Positions 1 through 8,047 of a stretch of 46,500 bases of DNA are shown piece by piece. The notes under the pieces were generated by a model. It worked only from the letters and a program-made list of their open reading frames with translations, ran no database searches and was not told where the DNA came from. How positions within the stretch are numbered: the stretch's first letter is position 1; each line of letters opens with the position of its first letter. Position numbers and translations under genes: made by a program. The DNA is taken from the NCBI GenBank assembly GCA_017941085.1, contig JAGAXF010000006.1:1-46500 (forward strand), given 5' to 3'. This DNA is from Bacillota bacterium (GTDB lineage Bacteria > Bacillota > Clostridia > Peptostreptococcales > Anaerovoracaceae).

Positions 1-17
1 GCCATATTCAACCATGA

Positions 18-345
18 GTGTTTTCCGGCAGACGCACCATGCGTAGCACTCATTTGCCGGAAACCCTTCGATTTTTGGGAGCCGCGTTGACGCGGCCTCG
101 GTTTTGGATGTGTTTTCCGGCAGACGCACCATGCGCCAGCACCCCTTTGCCGGAAACCCTTCGATTTTTGGGAGCCGCGTTGACGCGGCCTCGGTTTTGG
201 ACGTGTTTTCCGGCAGACGCACCATGCGTAGCACCCCTTTGCCGGAAACCCTTCGATTTTTGGGAGCCGCGTTGACGCGGCCTCGGTTTTGGACGTGTTT
301 TCCGGCAGACGCACCATGCGCCAGCACTCATTTGCCGGAAAAGCT
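18..345. repeat. Tandem 92-93 bp palindromic repeat array (3.5 units)
   Basis: Units begin at 21, 113, 206 and 298 with TTTTCCGGCAGACGCACC. Each full unit holds two inverted repeats. The first is TTTCCGGCA paired with TGCCGGAAA about 21-24 bases later. The second is GAGCCGCG-TTGA-CGCGGC. The last copy contains only the first palindrome, closed by 10-base arms at 298 and about 344. Copies differ by a few substitutions and a one-base length change (tag/ccag), so the reading frame shifts from unit to unit and this is not coding. It resembles REP/BIME-type intergenic repeats. The only flanking gene in the window ends at 598. Confidence 0.85.
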
Positions 346-456
346 GCCTCTGTTGATCACCATATGGCGGATAAGTTATGGCACTATACCATTTCCCCAA
401 ATAGTTAGTCAATCATAACTTTGATTGTCAAAGAATTGCTGAGTCTATCAGTAATT

Positions 457-531
457 AAAACCCCTGATTCTGAACTGATTTCATCCAGTTAGAGTCATGG
501 TCTAACTTTAGGAGTCACTCAAAATCAGGGG
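457..531 (-). terminator. Branched intrinsic terminator-like hairpin
   Basis: Bases 461-473 (CCCCTGATTCTGA) pair with 519-531 with one mismatch. Inside lies a second perfect stem, 488-493 with 501-506 (GTTAGA/TCTAAC). Read on the minus strand, the outer stem is followed by TTTTAATT, so it fits a terminator for the glycosidase gene upstream. It lies beyond the duplicated gene end at 557-592. Nothing else was recognised in 346-556. Confidence 0.55.
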
Positions 532-556
532 ACTTGGATCTTTTTATTGTATTTAT

Positions 557-592
557 TTAAAGGTCGAATCCTCTCTCTAAGAATCTCACATG
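557..592 (-). pseudogene. Remnant of a second NagZ-like gene (last 11 codons)
   Basis: Read on the minus strand this encodes HVRFLERGFDL followed by TAA. The last residues of the intact glycosidase just upstream are DEILYERGFGL. The two ends are about 40 bp apart and align at the DNA level (GGTCGAATCCTCTCTC against GGCCGAATCCTCTCTC). The simplest reading is that a tandem paralogue was deleted, leaving its 3' end and possibly its terminator at 457-531. The short length limits certainty. Confidence 0.55.
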
Positions 593-597
593 CTATT

Positions 598-2541
598 TTA
601 TAGGCCGAATCCTCTCTCGTAAAGTATCTCATCTGAATAGGTGTAGTCCTCCTTTAGCTTCGGAATATCCACCGGGAGTTTACCACTATGGTCGCCAGAA
701 AAAGCAGCATAGATTGCGGCTGGGACATTAGGGCCGTACTCTCTTGTTACCCCCGTAAAGTCACCCGGAAGCTCTGCCATGCCTCTCGCTCCATAACAGA
801 TGAGAATGGCATCAGCCTCCTGGAAGGCGGCCACATCATAGGGGAGCTCAGCACTGATTATGATGCACTTCTTCCCCTTGCTATGGGCTGCTTCAATTAA
901 TCTCTGCAGGAAGTCTGTCAGTACTCCCTCCTCTATGGTTGGGTTTAGTTCAGAAAGTCCATACATAGCAGAGATACCGATTATGACATCAGCCTCATCC
1001 GCAATTGCGTTAACATCCCACGCGGCAACATCGCCATAACATATTGAAGTGATGCTGTCCTCCGCATTTATCACTCCATCCTCCAGAAGTTTCTGCTTGG
1101 CATAAGTAATGGAATTCATTTCGGAATTATAGGGAACCGCAATGGTCACTTTGCTCTTCTCAGGCACAAGGGGTTCTGCACCATTGTTCTCATCCTTCAC
1201 CAAAGTAACTCCTGCCAATGCTACATCCCATTCTATATCGTGGTTTACTTTGCTGCCTACTTCCTTTGCTGCCTCAGACTCATCAAGGTCTGTAATCTCT
1301 GCAGAAAGGATTCCATACTTAATCTTTAGTTCAACAATCCTTCGTACCGATTCGTCGATTCTTTCCTCGGGAATGTCGCCGCTCTCTACCAGGCCTGCAA
1401 TTCCTTTAATGTATTCATCAAGTTCCTTTCCTGCATCTTCAATATGAGCGGTTAGAGGCTTAAGCAACATATCAACTCCGGCGTTAATGGCAAGCTTCGC
1501 CGCATCAAGTCTATCAAAGTGATCAGTAATGGCTCCCATGTCCAGGGCATCGCTTATCACCACACCATAATAACCCAGTTTACCACGAAGAATATCCGTA
1601 ATAATTGTCTTGGAAAGGGTCGCCGGAAGACTTATGTCTTTGCCCGTTTTCTTTGACTTGTATGTTTCCTTTTCAATCTCCGGGTATTGGATGTGAGCCG
1701 TCATTATCATCTCGGCGTCCGCCGCCACCGCCTGGAATGGAATTAATTCCAAAGATCTAATCTCATCCAAAGTTTTATTAATACAAGGAAGTCCCGTATG
1801 GCTATCCGTGTCAGTATCTCCATGTCCGGGAAAATGCTTAAGAGCAGGAATAATATTATAGTTACGAAGTTCCTCGGCAAAAATCTTGCCAAACTCACCC
1901 ACTACTTCCGGGTCATCAGAAAAAGAGCGGATCCCGATTATGGGATTTCCGGGGTTGTTGTTAACGTCAATGTCAGGAGCAAAGTTCATGTTGAAGCCCT
2001 GTACTCTCAATTCGGAACCTATTACTCCGGCGGCAGCCCTAACAAAGCCGGCGTCACCTATTGCACCAAGAGTCATATTCCCCGGCATTTGGGTTCCGGC
2101 TCCAAGGCGAGTTACTGCGCCTCCCTCCTGGTCGATGGCTATAAAGAGGCCGGTATCAAAGCCGGCATCCCGGTTCACAGCCTGCATATCATTGATGAGT
2201 TTTGTGGTCTGAGATGGATTTTCAACATTCTCATTAAAGAAAATGATTCCGCCAAAGGGATATTTTGCGATGATGCTTTCAAGCTTATCATTCATCTCAA
2301 AGACGCCATCCGGCTCCTCACGGTCACCCTGGAATCTAAGGGCAGGTATAAGCATCTGGGCTATTTTTTCCTCGGTGGTCATCTTGTCCACAATGAAGTC
2401 TATTTCTTCTGGAGCGGGGATCCCCGGATCATCACCGGGATCTTCCGAGGAGCCATTCCCACTGCAGCCCGCAGTAAACATCATTATTCCCATCACCATT
2501 ACCATTAAGAAAACAATCGTCTTTGATTTTAAAAATCTCAT
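598..2541 (-). CDS. Glycoside hydrolase family 3 lipoprotein, beta-N-acetylhexosaminidase (NagZ type)
   Basis: This 647-aa enzyme likely removes N-acetylglucosamine from muropeptides or glycans at the cell surface. The N-terminus is a lipoprotein signal with lipobox TAGC and lipid-bearing Cys26. The GH3 barrel carries the NagZ signature KHFPGHGDTDTDSH at 235-248, whose Asp246-His248 pair is the expected acid/base dyad. ISDALDMGAI at 329-338 holds the expected nucleophile Asp331. The remaining ~300 residues resemble the GH3 C-terminal domain also seen in long Gram-positive NagZ proteins. AGGAGA lies about 10 bases before the ATG. It follows the acyltransferase gene by 54 bp and may be the last gene of that operon, although its function looks unrelated. 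A copy of its 3' end lies directly downstream. The family is secure; the exact substrate is inferred. Confidence 0.9.
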   Translation of the reverse strand: MRFLKSKTIVFLMVMVMGIMMFTAGCSGNGSSEDPGDDPGIPAPEEIDFIVDKMTTEEKIAQMLIPALRFQGDREEPDGVFEMNDKLESIIAKYPFGGIIFFNENVENPSQTTKLINDMQAVNRDAGFDTGLFIAIDQEGGAVTRLGAGTQMPGNMTLGAIGDAGFVRAAAGVIGSELRVQGFNMNFAPDIDVNNNPGNPIIGIRSFSDDPEVVGEFGKIFAEELRNYNIIPALKHFPGHGDTDTDSHTGLPCINKTLDEIRSLELIPFQAVAADAEMIMTAHIQYPEIEKETYKSKKTGKDISLPATLSKTIITDILRGKLGYYGVVISDALDMGAITDHFDRLDAAKLAINAGVDMLLKPLTAHIEDAGKELDEYIKGIAGLVESGDIPEERIDESVRRIVELKIKYGILSAEITDLDESEAAKEVGSKVNHDIEWDVALAGVTLVKDENNGAEPLVPEKSKVTIAVPYNSEMNSITYAKQKLLEDGVINAEDSITSICYGDVAAWDVNAIADEADVIIGISAMYGLSELNPTIEEGVLTDFLQRLIEAAHSKGKKCIIISAELPYDVAAFQEADAILICYGARGMAELPGDFTGVTREYGPNVPAAIYAAFSGDHSGKLPVDIPKLKEDYTYSDEILYERGFGL

Positions 2542-2595
2542 AAACCACTATCTCCTAACTATTTATAAATAAAACTCACTCGGCCTTTGAAAACC

Positions 2596-3840
2596 CTACA
2601 GCCTGACGTTTGCCTGCTCAAAGGTAGTCGTCTGGTATTCTTCAATATTAATACCTATTTCCCTGCAGATGCGAATAAAGCTATCGACAACACCTTTGTC
2701 ATAATAGTTTTCGCAAACATCAATTATAAGGGTCCCATTAAGATCAACTGCGGCAAGCACACAGTCCCCTATGTCAGGCCATGAGCGAAAGTTAAAGTCC
2801 TTAAGTCGGCTTTTTACTTCATCGGAAAATGGAACTTTTCCCAGATATGTAAAGCCGATATTGTTCATCGTGCGCTTAATAATTTTGCAAACCACCTTCA
2901 CTACGGCTTTCTGGAGTTTCAGCGGACGCATGTTATACAGGAAATCCGTGGAGTTTTTCAAATCGGTGCAAGCCCAGATAAGATTTTCAGGTTGAACGAA
3001 CAGGTCCAGGATTCCCCTGTAAACAGTGCTGAGTTTAGGGAGATCATAGTCGTCAAATCTATCCTGGTATGTGATAACTTTGTTGGCGAAAAAATTATGC
3101 ATAGTTTGCATATGCATAAGCCCTCGCATATCTACAACCACCCCACATGAAACGTTGCGATTTTTTACTTCCTTGGGCAGGTGCTCACGAATCGCTCTAC
3201 AAAATAGCGGCACAATAATTGCCGCCGGAGTGGCGTCCACTTTTTTGGCAACCCTCATCACTTCCGAAGTTTCAGCCTTCAAAATATGGCTGGTGCACTT
3301 ATAGCCATTATCTATAGTCTTCATGTCCTTTGCTTTAAATCCCGGGGGCTGCTTGACCTGACCAAAGGGCTTGACGCTTTTGTCATAGATGCTTTCAAAA
3401 CCAAGCTCCAAAGGAAATTCTGTAGGAACCGGCGGAAGTTCCACACCAAAATACGCATCTAAGATAGTTGAGAAAAATGCTATGGCGCCTCGACCGTCCG
3501 ACACTGCGTGGCACCATTCGAAAGATATTTCATTATCAAAATAGCAGACCTGGAATAAATAATTATTTGTATTCTTCCCAAATTCCTTTGGTCGACTATC
3601 TGTGTCGGTATTGAATAAAACTATCTCTGCACCGATATTATCCTCCAGATAATACTTCTTCTTATATGACATCTTGCACTTGAAAAGTGGATGATAGTCA
3701 AGGGCAGTCTTTATAGCTTTAAGAAGCCTGTCTCCATCCACCTTTTCATCCACGGTCGCCTTAAAGAATCCGGAATTTTCCATCACCGAACCATTAATGG
3801 CTATGGAGTATCTATCCAAATTTCCCAGTTCATATCTCAT
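2596..3840 (-). CDS. Condensation-fold acyltransferase (alcohol acetyltransferase/PapA-like)
   Basis: This 414-aa cytoplasmic protein belongs to the CoA-dependent acyltransferase/condensation superfamily. Its active-site motif HxxxDG is visible as HAVSDG at 111-116, where His111 should be the general base. The N-terminal stretch with 'TALDYHPLFKCKM' and the length fit the alcohol acetyltransferase or PapA branch rather than a module of a peptide synthetase; no carrier-protein domain is attached. It would move an acyl group from a CoA or carrier thioester to a hydroxyl or amine. GGAGGG lies about 12 bases before the ATG. It lies 48 bp after the amidohydrolase gene and probably shares the GH3-ligase promoter. 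The substrate is not predictable from sequence. Confidence 0.75.
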   Translation of the reverse strand: MRYELGNLDRYSIAINGSVMENSGFFKATVDEKVDGDRLLKAIKTALDYHPLFKCKMSYKKKYYLEDNIGAEIVLFNTDTDSRPKEFGKNTNNYLFQVCYFDNEISFEWCHAVSDGRGAIAFFSTILDAYFGVELPPVPTEFPLELGFESIYDKSVKPFGQVKQPPGFKAKDMKTIDNGYKCTSHILKAETSEVMRVAKKVDATPAAIIVPLFCRAIREHLPKEVKNRNVSCGVVVDMRGLMHMQTMHNFFANKVITYQDRFDDYDLPKLSTVYRGILDLFVQPENLIWACTDLKNSTDFLYNMRPLKLQKAVVKVVCKIIKRTMNNIGFTYLGKVPFSDEVKSRLKDFNFRSWPDIGDCVLAAVDLNGTLIIDVCENYYDKGVVDSFIRICREIGINIEEYQTTTFEQANVRL

Positions 3841-3888
3841 GGTCTTCTCAATCCCTCCAATATGGTAGTTTTGAGTCGTGCATTTTCT

Positions 3889-5508
3889 TTAGACCTGTTT
3901 TCCTCTAAAGTGTGTTTCCAATACATTTGTCTCCCATAGTTCCTCCAAGGAACAATTGATAATGTCATTATCGATAATCAAAAAGTCCGCAGACTTTCCT
4001 TCTGTGATGCTGCCGGTTTCGTCTCCCAGCGAGAGCTGCTTGGCGCCGTTTATCGTATAAGCCATGAGCGCATCCATGCGGCTGATGGCTTCCTCCTTCG
4101 GCGGCAGACTCTGGCCTTCTATCAAAGATGACCCACCTCGCGTGCACGCGTAATATATTCCCTTGAATGCGTCGCTGGTTTCTTCTTCTAGACAGCTATC
4201 GCTTCCGAGTGTAACCGCAACGCCTCCGTTTAATGCGGATGCTATCGGAAACTGCATCTTATAGCGGTCCTCTCCGAGAACACTTAGAGTGTGCTTGTCG
4301 CCTGTCGCCCAGTGTGGCGTTGTTTGAAAGAATATATCCTTCGCCTGGATTATCTTTTCTATTTCTTCAGGGCGATACAATTGGTTGTGTGCGATTGTTT
4401 TGGTGCCCTTGATGTCACCAAGGAAAGTGAGTATGTCCAGGGTTCTGCATACGGCTTTATCTCCTATGGCGTGAATGTGAACGGAAAATCCTCTGTCCGC
4501 GGCAAGCTCCGCGGCTCGCTTCATTTCGTCGTATTTCACGATTTCAGATCCATAGTTTTTGTTATCACCTTCAGGCGCCGCTCCGCAGTAAGGTTCAAAC
4601 AAGAGCGCAGATTGCTCTTCGACTGTCCCATCCGATATTAGTTTCAGCGTGTTCGGAAGGACGTTCGCAGACGAATAATTGGCCCTGCATTTTTCCATGA
4701 CCTGAAGGAAATCCTCCAGCTCTATACTATCTTCTCCTCCATAGTTAAACGACGTAGAGACGCGGAGCGGCAGCTCCCCTTCTTGATCAATATCAAAAAG
4801 GGCAACCAGATTCTCGCAGTCCTCGCTATCTATAGAGGATGCCTCGAACACTCCCGTATAACCCAGGCTTGTATAAGCCCGAGCCAACTCCTTAATGATG
4901 GCGGATCTGGCATCCATGGAAATCTCGGAAATTAGCTTTGCACAAGGGCGCATTGCGGGTATCTCTATCACCAGGCCCGTCGGATCCCCATTATCATCTC
5001 TAACATAGTAGCTATCTTTGCTGGGGTCCGGAGTGTCCCTATTTATGCCCAACTCTTCCATTGCGGTTGAATTCAAGAGAAGGGCATGTCCGTCATTAGC
5101 AAATACCACTACTGGTCTATCGGGAAAAGCCGAGTCAATATTTGATGAGCAAAAATCACCCATGGGAAGCTCAATACCCATACAAACGATGGTCTGATTA
5201 TCCGCAACGGGCGATTCTTCCAAAAGGGCCAGAATTTTCTCCCCCAATTCCGACGGTTTAGTGTCAGGCTCCACGAAAATCATATTCGAAGCAGCCGAAA
5301 CAACACCGGCAAACATATGGCAGTGGGAGTCAATCAGGCCGGGGATTACACATCTTCCCTCTAAATCGATTTTCTCTTCACATTCACCAATGCCGTCTTC
5401 AGCACCTACATAAACAAATCGCCCATCATCTACAACAAAAGCATTAACAATTGGGTTATTACAATCTGCAGTATATATGGTCCCATTATAGTAGGCTATT
5501 CTTGACAT
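3889..5508 (-). CDS. Amidohydrolase, YtcJ-like (Amidohydro_3 family)
   Basis: A 539-aa metal-dependent hydrolase of the amidohydrolase superfamily. Visible features are the small N-terminal beta domain, then PGLIDSHCH ending at residue 64 (metal ligands His62 and His64), HIHAIGDKA in the middle (another metal-ligand His), AHNQLYRPEEI, and LGSDSCLEEE with the late conserved Asp. Relatives include N-substituted formamide deformylase and YtcJ proteins, which cleave amide or formamide bonds. The start is secure: AGGAG lies 7 bases before the ATG and sits inside the last codons of the upstream ligase gene, whose stop is only 3 bases away. This suggests translational coupling. Next to an amide-forming GH3 enzyme, it may hydrolyse the same kind of conjugate, but that is inference. 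Confidence 0.85.
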   Translation of the reverse strand: MSRIAYYNGTIYTADCNNPIVNAFVVDDGRFVYVGAEDGIGECEEKIDLEGRCVIPGLIDSHCHMFAGVVSAASNMIFVEPDTKPSELGEKILALLEESPVADNQTIVCMGIELPMGDFCSSNIDSAFPDRPVVVFANDGHALLLNSTAMEELGINRDTPDPSKDSYYVRDDNGDPTGLVIEIPAMRPCAKLISEISMDARSAIIKELARAYTSLGYTGVFEASSIDSEDCENLVALFDIDQEGELPLRVSTSFNYGGEDSIELEDFLQVMEKCRANYSSANVLPNTLKLISDGTVEEQSALLFEPYCGAAPEGDNKNYGSEIVKYDEMKRAAELAADRGFSVHIHAIGDKAVCRTLDILTFLGDIKGTKTIAHNQLYRPEEIEKIIQAKDIFFQTTPHWATGDKHTLSVLGEDRYKMQFPIASALNGGVAVTLGSDSCLEEETSDAFKGIYYACTRGGSSLIEGQSLPPKEEAISRMDALMAYTINGAKQLSLGDETGSITEGKSADFLIIDNDIINCSLEELWETNVLETHFRGKQV

Positions 5509-5511
5509 CGT

Positions 5512-7215
5512 CTACTCCTGCCTCAGAGCAAAGAAGAACTTCCGTTGTTTCTCATTCATGATTACTCTGACAGGTTTCAGTTGGTTCATAGAAGATCCAT
5601 TATAGACCATCATGTCTCTGTACAAAATGGATGTCTGTGGTTGCAGGAAATATACCTCCGGCTTGTCTAGCCAATGGTCATCGTAGCAGTCAAAGTAAAC
5701 AGGATTGGTTTCACATAGATTCTTGAAAATCGATTCCCTCAGAGCATCCATGTCAAATGAGGTAATCTCTTTTCTCGGCTCAATCAGGAAGTCGTATCTA
5801 TTTGGAGTGATATCCGTATTCGGATAAACGGTAAAATCAGCAAGGTCGATTCCCAGTTCCCCTGCAGTTTTTTCCACAGCCACCTGAAGAGCTTTCTCAG
5901 TGGTCTTTTCCTCCGCAAGATTAATAGTTCTATTAACTCTATACATAAATTGAATCTTGGGAGTCTTATTTTGGAAGCCTGTAACCATAACGGCATCACT
6001 CATACGATAGCGCCAGAATCCGCTTAAATTAGTAATGATGAGTTCATAAATCTTGCCTTCTTCAAGCTTGTCCATCGTCACGCACTTACTAAAGTCATCC
6101 CCCTCTTCCACCGGAAGGAATTCAACAAAGGCCGCGCATGGCGCCAGGATACTATCAAAATCATTTATACCCGCAGGAACCGACCAGAGTCCTTCGGATG
6201 CTGTAACTCCGGAGTAAATATTTTTTATTCCTTCACCGATGTAGTGCTCTTTGAGCTGCTTGTCGTAAATTTCGAACCCATCGCCACCTGCACCACAAAG
6301 ATAAGTAAATCTCGGCCAAACCTTCTTGACCCAAGGTGTGTCCGTTCCATCCTTAAATGCTTCCCTCAGCTCTGCCGCACGTTCAGGCATGGGTTCAATC
6401 TTCTTGAGCAGGGATTCTCTTACGTTTTCCGGAAGATTTACATCCTCGGAGATTGTTCCGGTCTCTATATCGTGAATCAGAAGTTCGTAATTGTCTTCGA
6501 TATATCTCAGGAACAAAACTATTACACTGTAGAAACCTGTAACAATTCCACGAACTTCTCTTTCCATCAGAGCAAAGCGCGTGTGAATATATTTGGTATC
6601 AATTCCGTCCTCTGGATTTAGGCCTTCCAACGGAGAGGTGTAGAGTGTACGGATCATCGCATCCAGTGCATCTCTGCCGCCTTTGATGTAGTCCGCCATT
6701 TTGGCAGAAGCTTCGCCAACAGTAAGGCCACTTTTCAGGGTGCGGCATGTTCCACTTGATGTGCAGAATCCTCTTCCCTTCATCCAGTCATGATCGAGCT
6801 TGTCATACATCATGCCATACATATACAGATTGTTATATTTAGCAAAAACGTCAGACTGCTCATCGGTCATAGGAACTACCTTCGGAACTCCCACGGTTCC
6901 TGAAGTCTCATTAAAGTGATCATATCTGTAAGAAGTAAGAATATTCTTTTCTCCATCCATCATTCGCTCAAGGTAAGGAGCGATGTCATCATAGACAACT
7001 ACAGGTACCTTCTTTTGGTAATCCTCTATGGAATGAATATTGGCAAAGTCGTACTTCTTACCATATTCGGTGTCTTTGTTGTCATCAAGCAGCTTCATCA
7101 GAAGCTCAGTCGTTAGCTCCATTGGACGCTTGGTTTCTTCCTCAAACGCCTTGTAAACTTCTAGTCCTTGTTTAGAACTTTGTTCATATGCCAGATACGT
7201 TTTATTTGTTTCCAT
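5512..7215 (-). CDS. GH3 auxin-responsive family adenylating acyl-acid amido synthetase
   Basis: This 567-aa enzyme belongs to the GH3 branch of the ANL superfamily. That family adenylates a carboxylic acid with ATP and, in plants, joins it to an amino acid. The phosphate-binding loop TSGTVGVPKVVP is at 104-115. Next come YSGVTASEGLW (the family YxxSEG region) and FWRYRMSDAVMVTGF (the YRxGD-like motif, here YRMSD), then the C-terminal lid with TINLAEEKTTE. I chose the ATG at 7215 because GAGCGAGGAA sits just upstream; an in-frame GTG at 7266 has no comparable site. An extended -10 promoter lies about 65 bases upstream. It is the first gene of a probable operon with the amidohydrolase and the acyltransferase. 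The acid and amine substrates of bacterial members are mostly unknown. Confidence 0.85.
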   Translation of the reverse strand: METNKTYLAYEQSSKQGLEVYKAFEEETKRPMELTTELLMKLLDDNKDTEYGKKYDFANIHSIEDYQKKVPVVVYDDIAPYLERMMDGEKNILTSYRYDHFNETSGTVGVPKVVPMTDEQSDVFAKYNNLYMYGMMYDKLDHDWMKGRGFCTSSGTCRTLKSGLTVGEASAKMADYIKGGRDALDAMIRTLYTSPLEGLNPEDGIDTKYIHTRFALMEREVRGIVTGFYSVIVLFLRYIEDNYELLIHDIETGTISEDVNLPENVRESLLKKIEPMPERAAELREAFKDGTDTPWVKKVWPRFTYLCGAGGDGFEIYDKQLKEHYIGEGIKNIYSGVTASEGLWSVPAGINDFDSILAPCAAFVEFLPVEEGDDFSKCVTMDKLEEGKIYELIITNLSGFWRYRMSDAVMVTGFQNKTPKIQFMYRVNRTINLAEEKTTEKALQVAVEKTAGELGIDLADFTVYPNTDITPNRYDFLIEPRKEITSFDMDALRESIFKNLCETNPVYFDCYDDHWLDKPEVYFLQPQTSILYRDMMVYNGSSMNQLKPVRVIMNEKQRKFFFALRQE

Positions 7216-7279
7216 AGTTCCTCGCTCCATTCTAATGTCAGCCTTACACTGCTCTCTTTTATACACTGCTATTGTTTCT

Positions 7280-7288
7280 ATTATATCA
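7280..7288 (-). promoter_or_regulatory. Extended -10 promoter of the GH3-ligase operon
   Basis: Read on the minus strand the sequence is TGATATAAT, a consensus -10 preceded by TGn. There is no good -35 at the expected spacing. It lies between the upstream terminator (7335-7357) and the ligase start at 7215. Confidence 0.65.
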
Positions 7289-7334
7289 TAATTTGCACCT
7301 CATCAGGAACACTTTAGTGACGGAATGACCATAC

Positions 7335-7357
7335 AAAAAATCCCCGAAAACTCGGGG
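7335..7357 (-). terminator. Intrinsic terminator of the B12-uptake operon
   Basis: CCCCGA (7342-7347) pairs with TCGGGG (7352-7357) around AAAC. On the minus strand the stem is followed by six T residues (7335-7340). It lies downstream of the GNAT gene and before the promoter of the next operon. Confidence 0.85.
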
Positions 7358-7385
7358 GTCAATATTGCGTAGGATTTTGAAGCAA

Positions 7386-7436
7386 TTATGCTTTTTCTAC
7401 GATGAGAGCTGTACCCATTCCGCCACCGACGCAATC
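7386..7436 (-). pseudogene. Remnant of a thiolase gene (C-terminal 16 codons)
   Basis: On the minus strand this reads DCVGGGMGTALIVEKA then TAA, the typical thiolase C-terminus with its catalytic Cys motif CxGGGMGT. The intact thiolase at 17079-18263 ends [15 protein letters not shown], and DNA similarity continues past the stop (TAATTGCTT). The coding differences (V for I, AL for SM) suggest a distinct paralogue rather than a recent copy. It begins 12 bases after the stop of the GNAT gene, so the rest of the thiolase was lost or replaced here. Confidence 0.8.
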
Positions 7437-7447
7437 TCAAGATTACT

Positions 7448-8041
7448 CTATTTCACCAAATCATATAGATACGAGCCCTCGCTTATCTTTCTGGTGCCTA
7501 CACATTCCATGCCAAGGCTCATATATTTATCGCGCTTATCTACGCCATCTGTTTCAAGATAGACCGGACAGTTTCTTTTACGTCCCTCTTCAAAGGCGAT
7601 ATCCAGGACCTTTCGCATATATCCCTGCCCCTGGTACTTTTCCGTCACTGCAAGAAGGCCCACAACAATAAATTCTTTGTTCTCCCTCTTCAGTTTCTTG
7701 TCGTATGGCACACCTGCAGCTAGAAGCCTCCTCAAGAAATCAATCGCACCAAAGAACCCCATATTGCGAATCAAAGATTTGGCAATTCCTATCCCCACCG
7801 CATCGACCATGCTTTCATTTGACATTCTAAAAGAAATATAGGCCTCGTGGTTATCGCTTGTGCTATATAGATTGCCGCGCTCCATGGCTCGCCTCGCATA
7901 ATCCGAGATATATCTGCACACTGCATCGTAATTTTTGAAATACGAATGCATGCCCTTCTCGCCATCTACATAGTTATGGTTTGCAAAGGCCTCGCCTATT
8001 TCATGTATTTCTTTTTCAGTGAGTGATGTTACGCGTAACAT
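7448..8041 (-). CDS. GNAT family N-acetyltransferase
   Basis: A 197-aa protein with the acetyl-CoA binding motif of the GNAT fold, VTEKYQGQGYMRKVLDIA in its C-terminal half, where QGQGY matches the Q/RxxGxG/A loop. It is followed by VYLETDGVDKRDKYMSLGME, a typical GNAT beta6/7 region. The acceptor is unknown. It starts 6 bp after the ABC ATPase gene and is the last gene of the riboswitch-led operon, before a strong terminator at 7335-7357. A link to corrinoid metabolism is suggested only by position. Confidence 0.8.
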   Translation of the reverse strand: MLRVTSLTEKEIHEIGEAFANHNYVDGEKGMHSYFKNYDAVCRYISDYARRAMERGNLYSTSDNHEAYISFRMSNESMVDAVGIGIAKSLIRNMGFFGAIDFLRRLLAAGVPYDKKLKRENKEFIVVGLLAVTEKYQGQGYMRKVLDIAFEEGRKRNCPVYLETDGVDKRDKYMSLGMECVGTRKISEGSYLYDLVK

Positions 8042-8047
8042 AAGACT

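Noticed and set aside
18..345. CRISPR array
   Set aside because: The units are contiguous tandem repeats without unique spacers, and no cas genes are present.
18..418. Open frames of 85-120 codons with internal amino-acid repeats over the palindromic array
   Set aside because: They arise from the 92-93 bp repeats, shift frame between units, occur on both strands and lack ribosome sites.
457..531. Known riboswitch class in the branched hairpin
   Set aside because: No conserved riboswitch core was recognised, and its place after a gene fits a terminator.
7361..7447. Possible functional small protein from the thiolase-like tail
   Set aside because: It lacks a start codon and matches only the end of thiolase, so it is a remnant.
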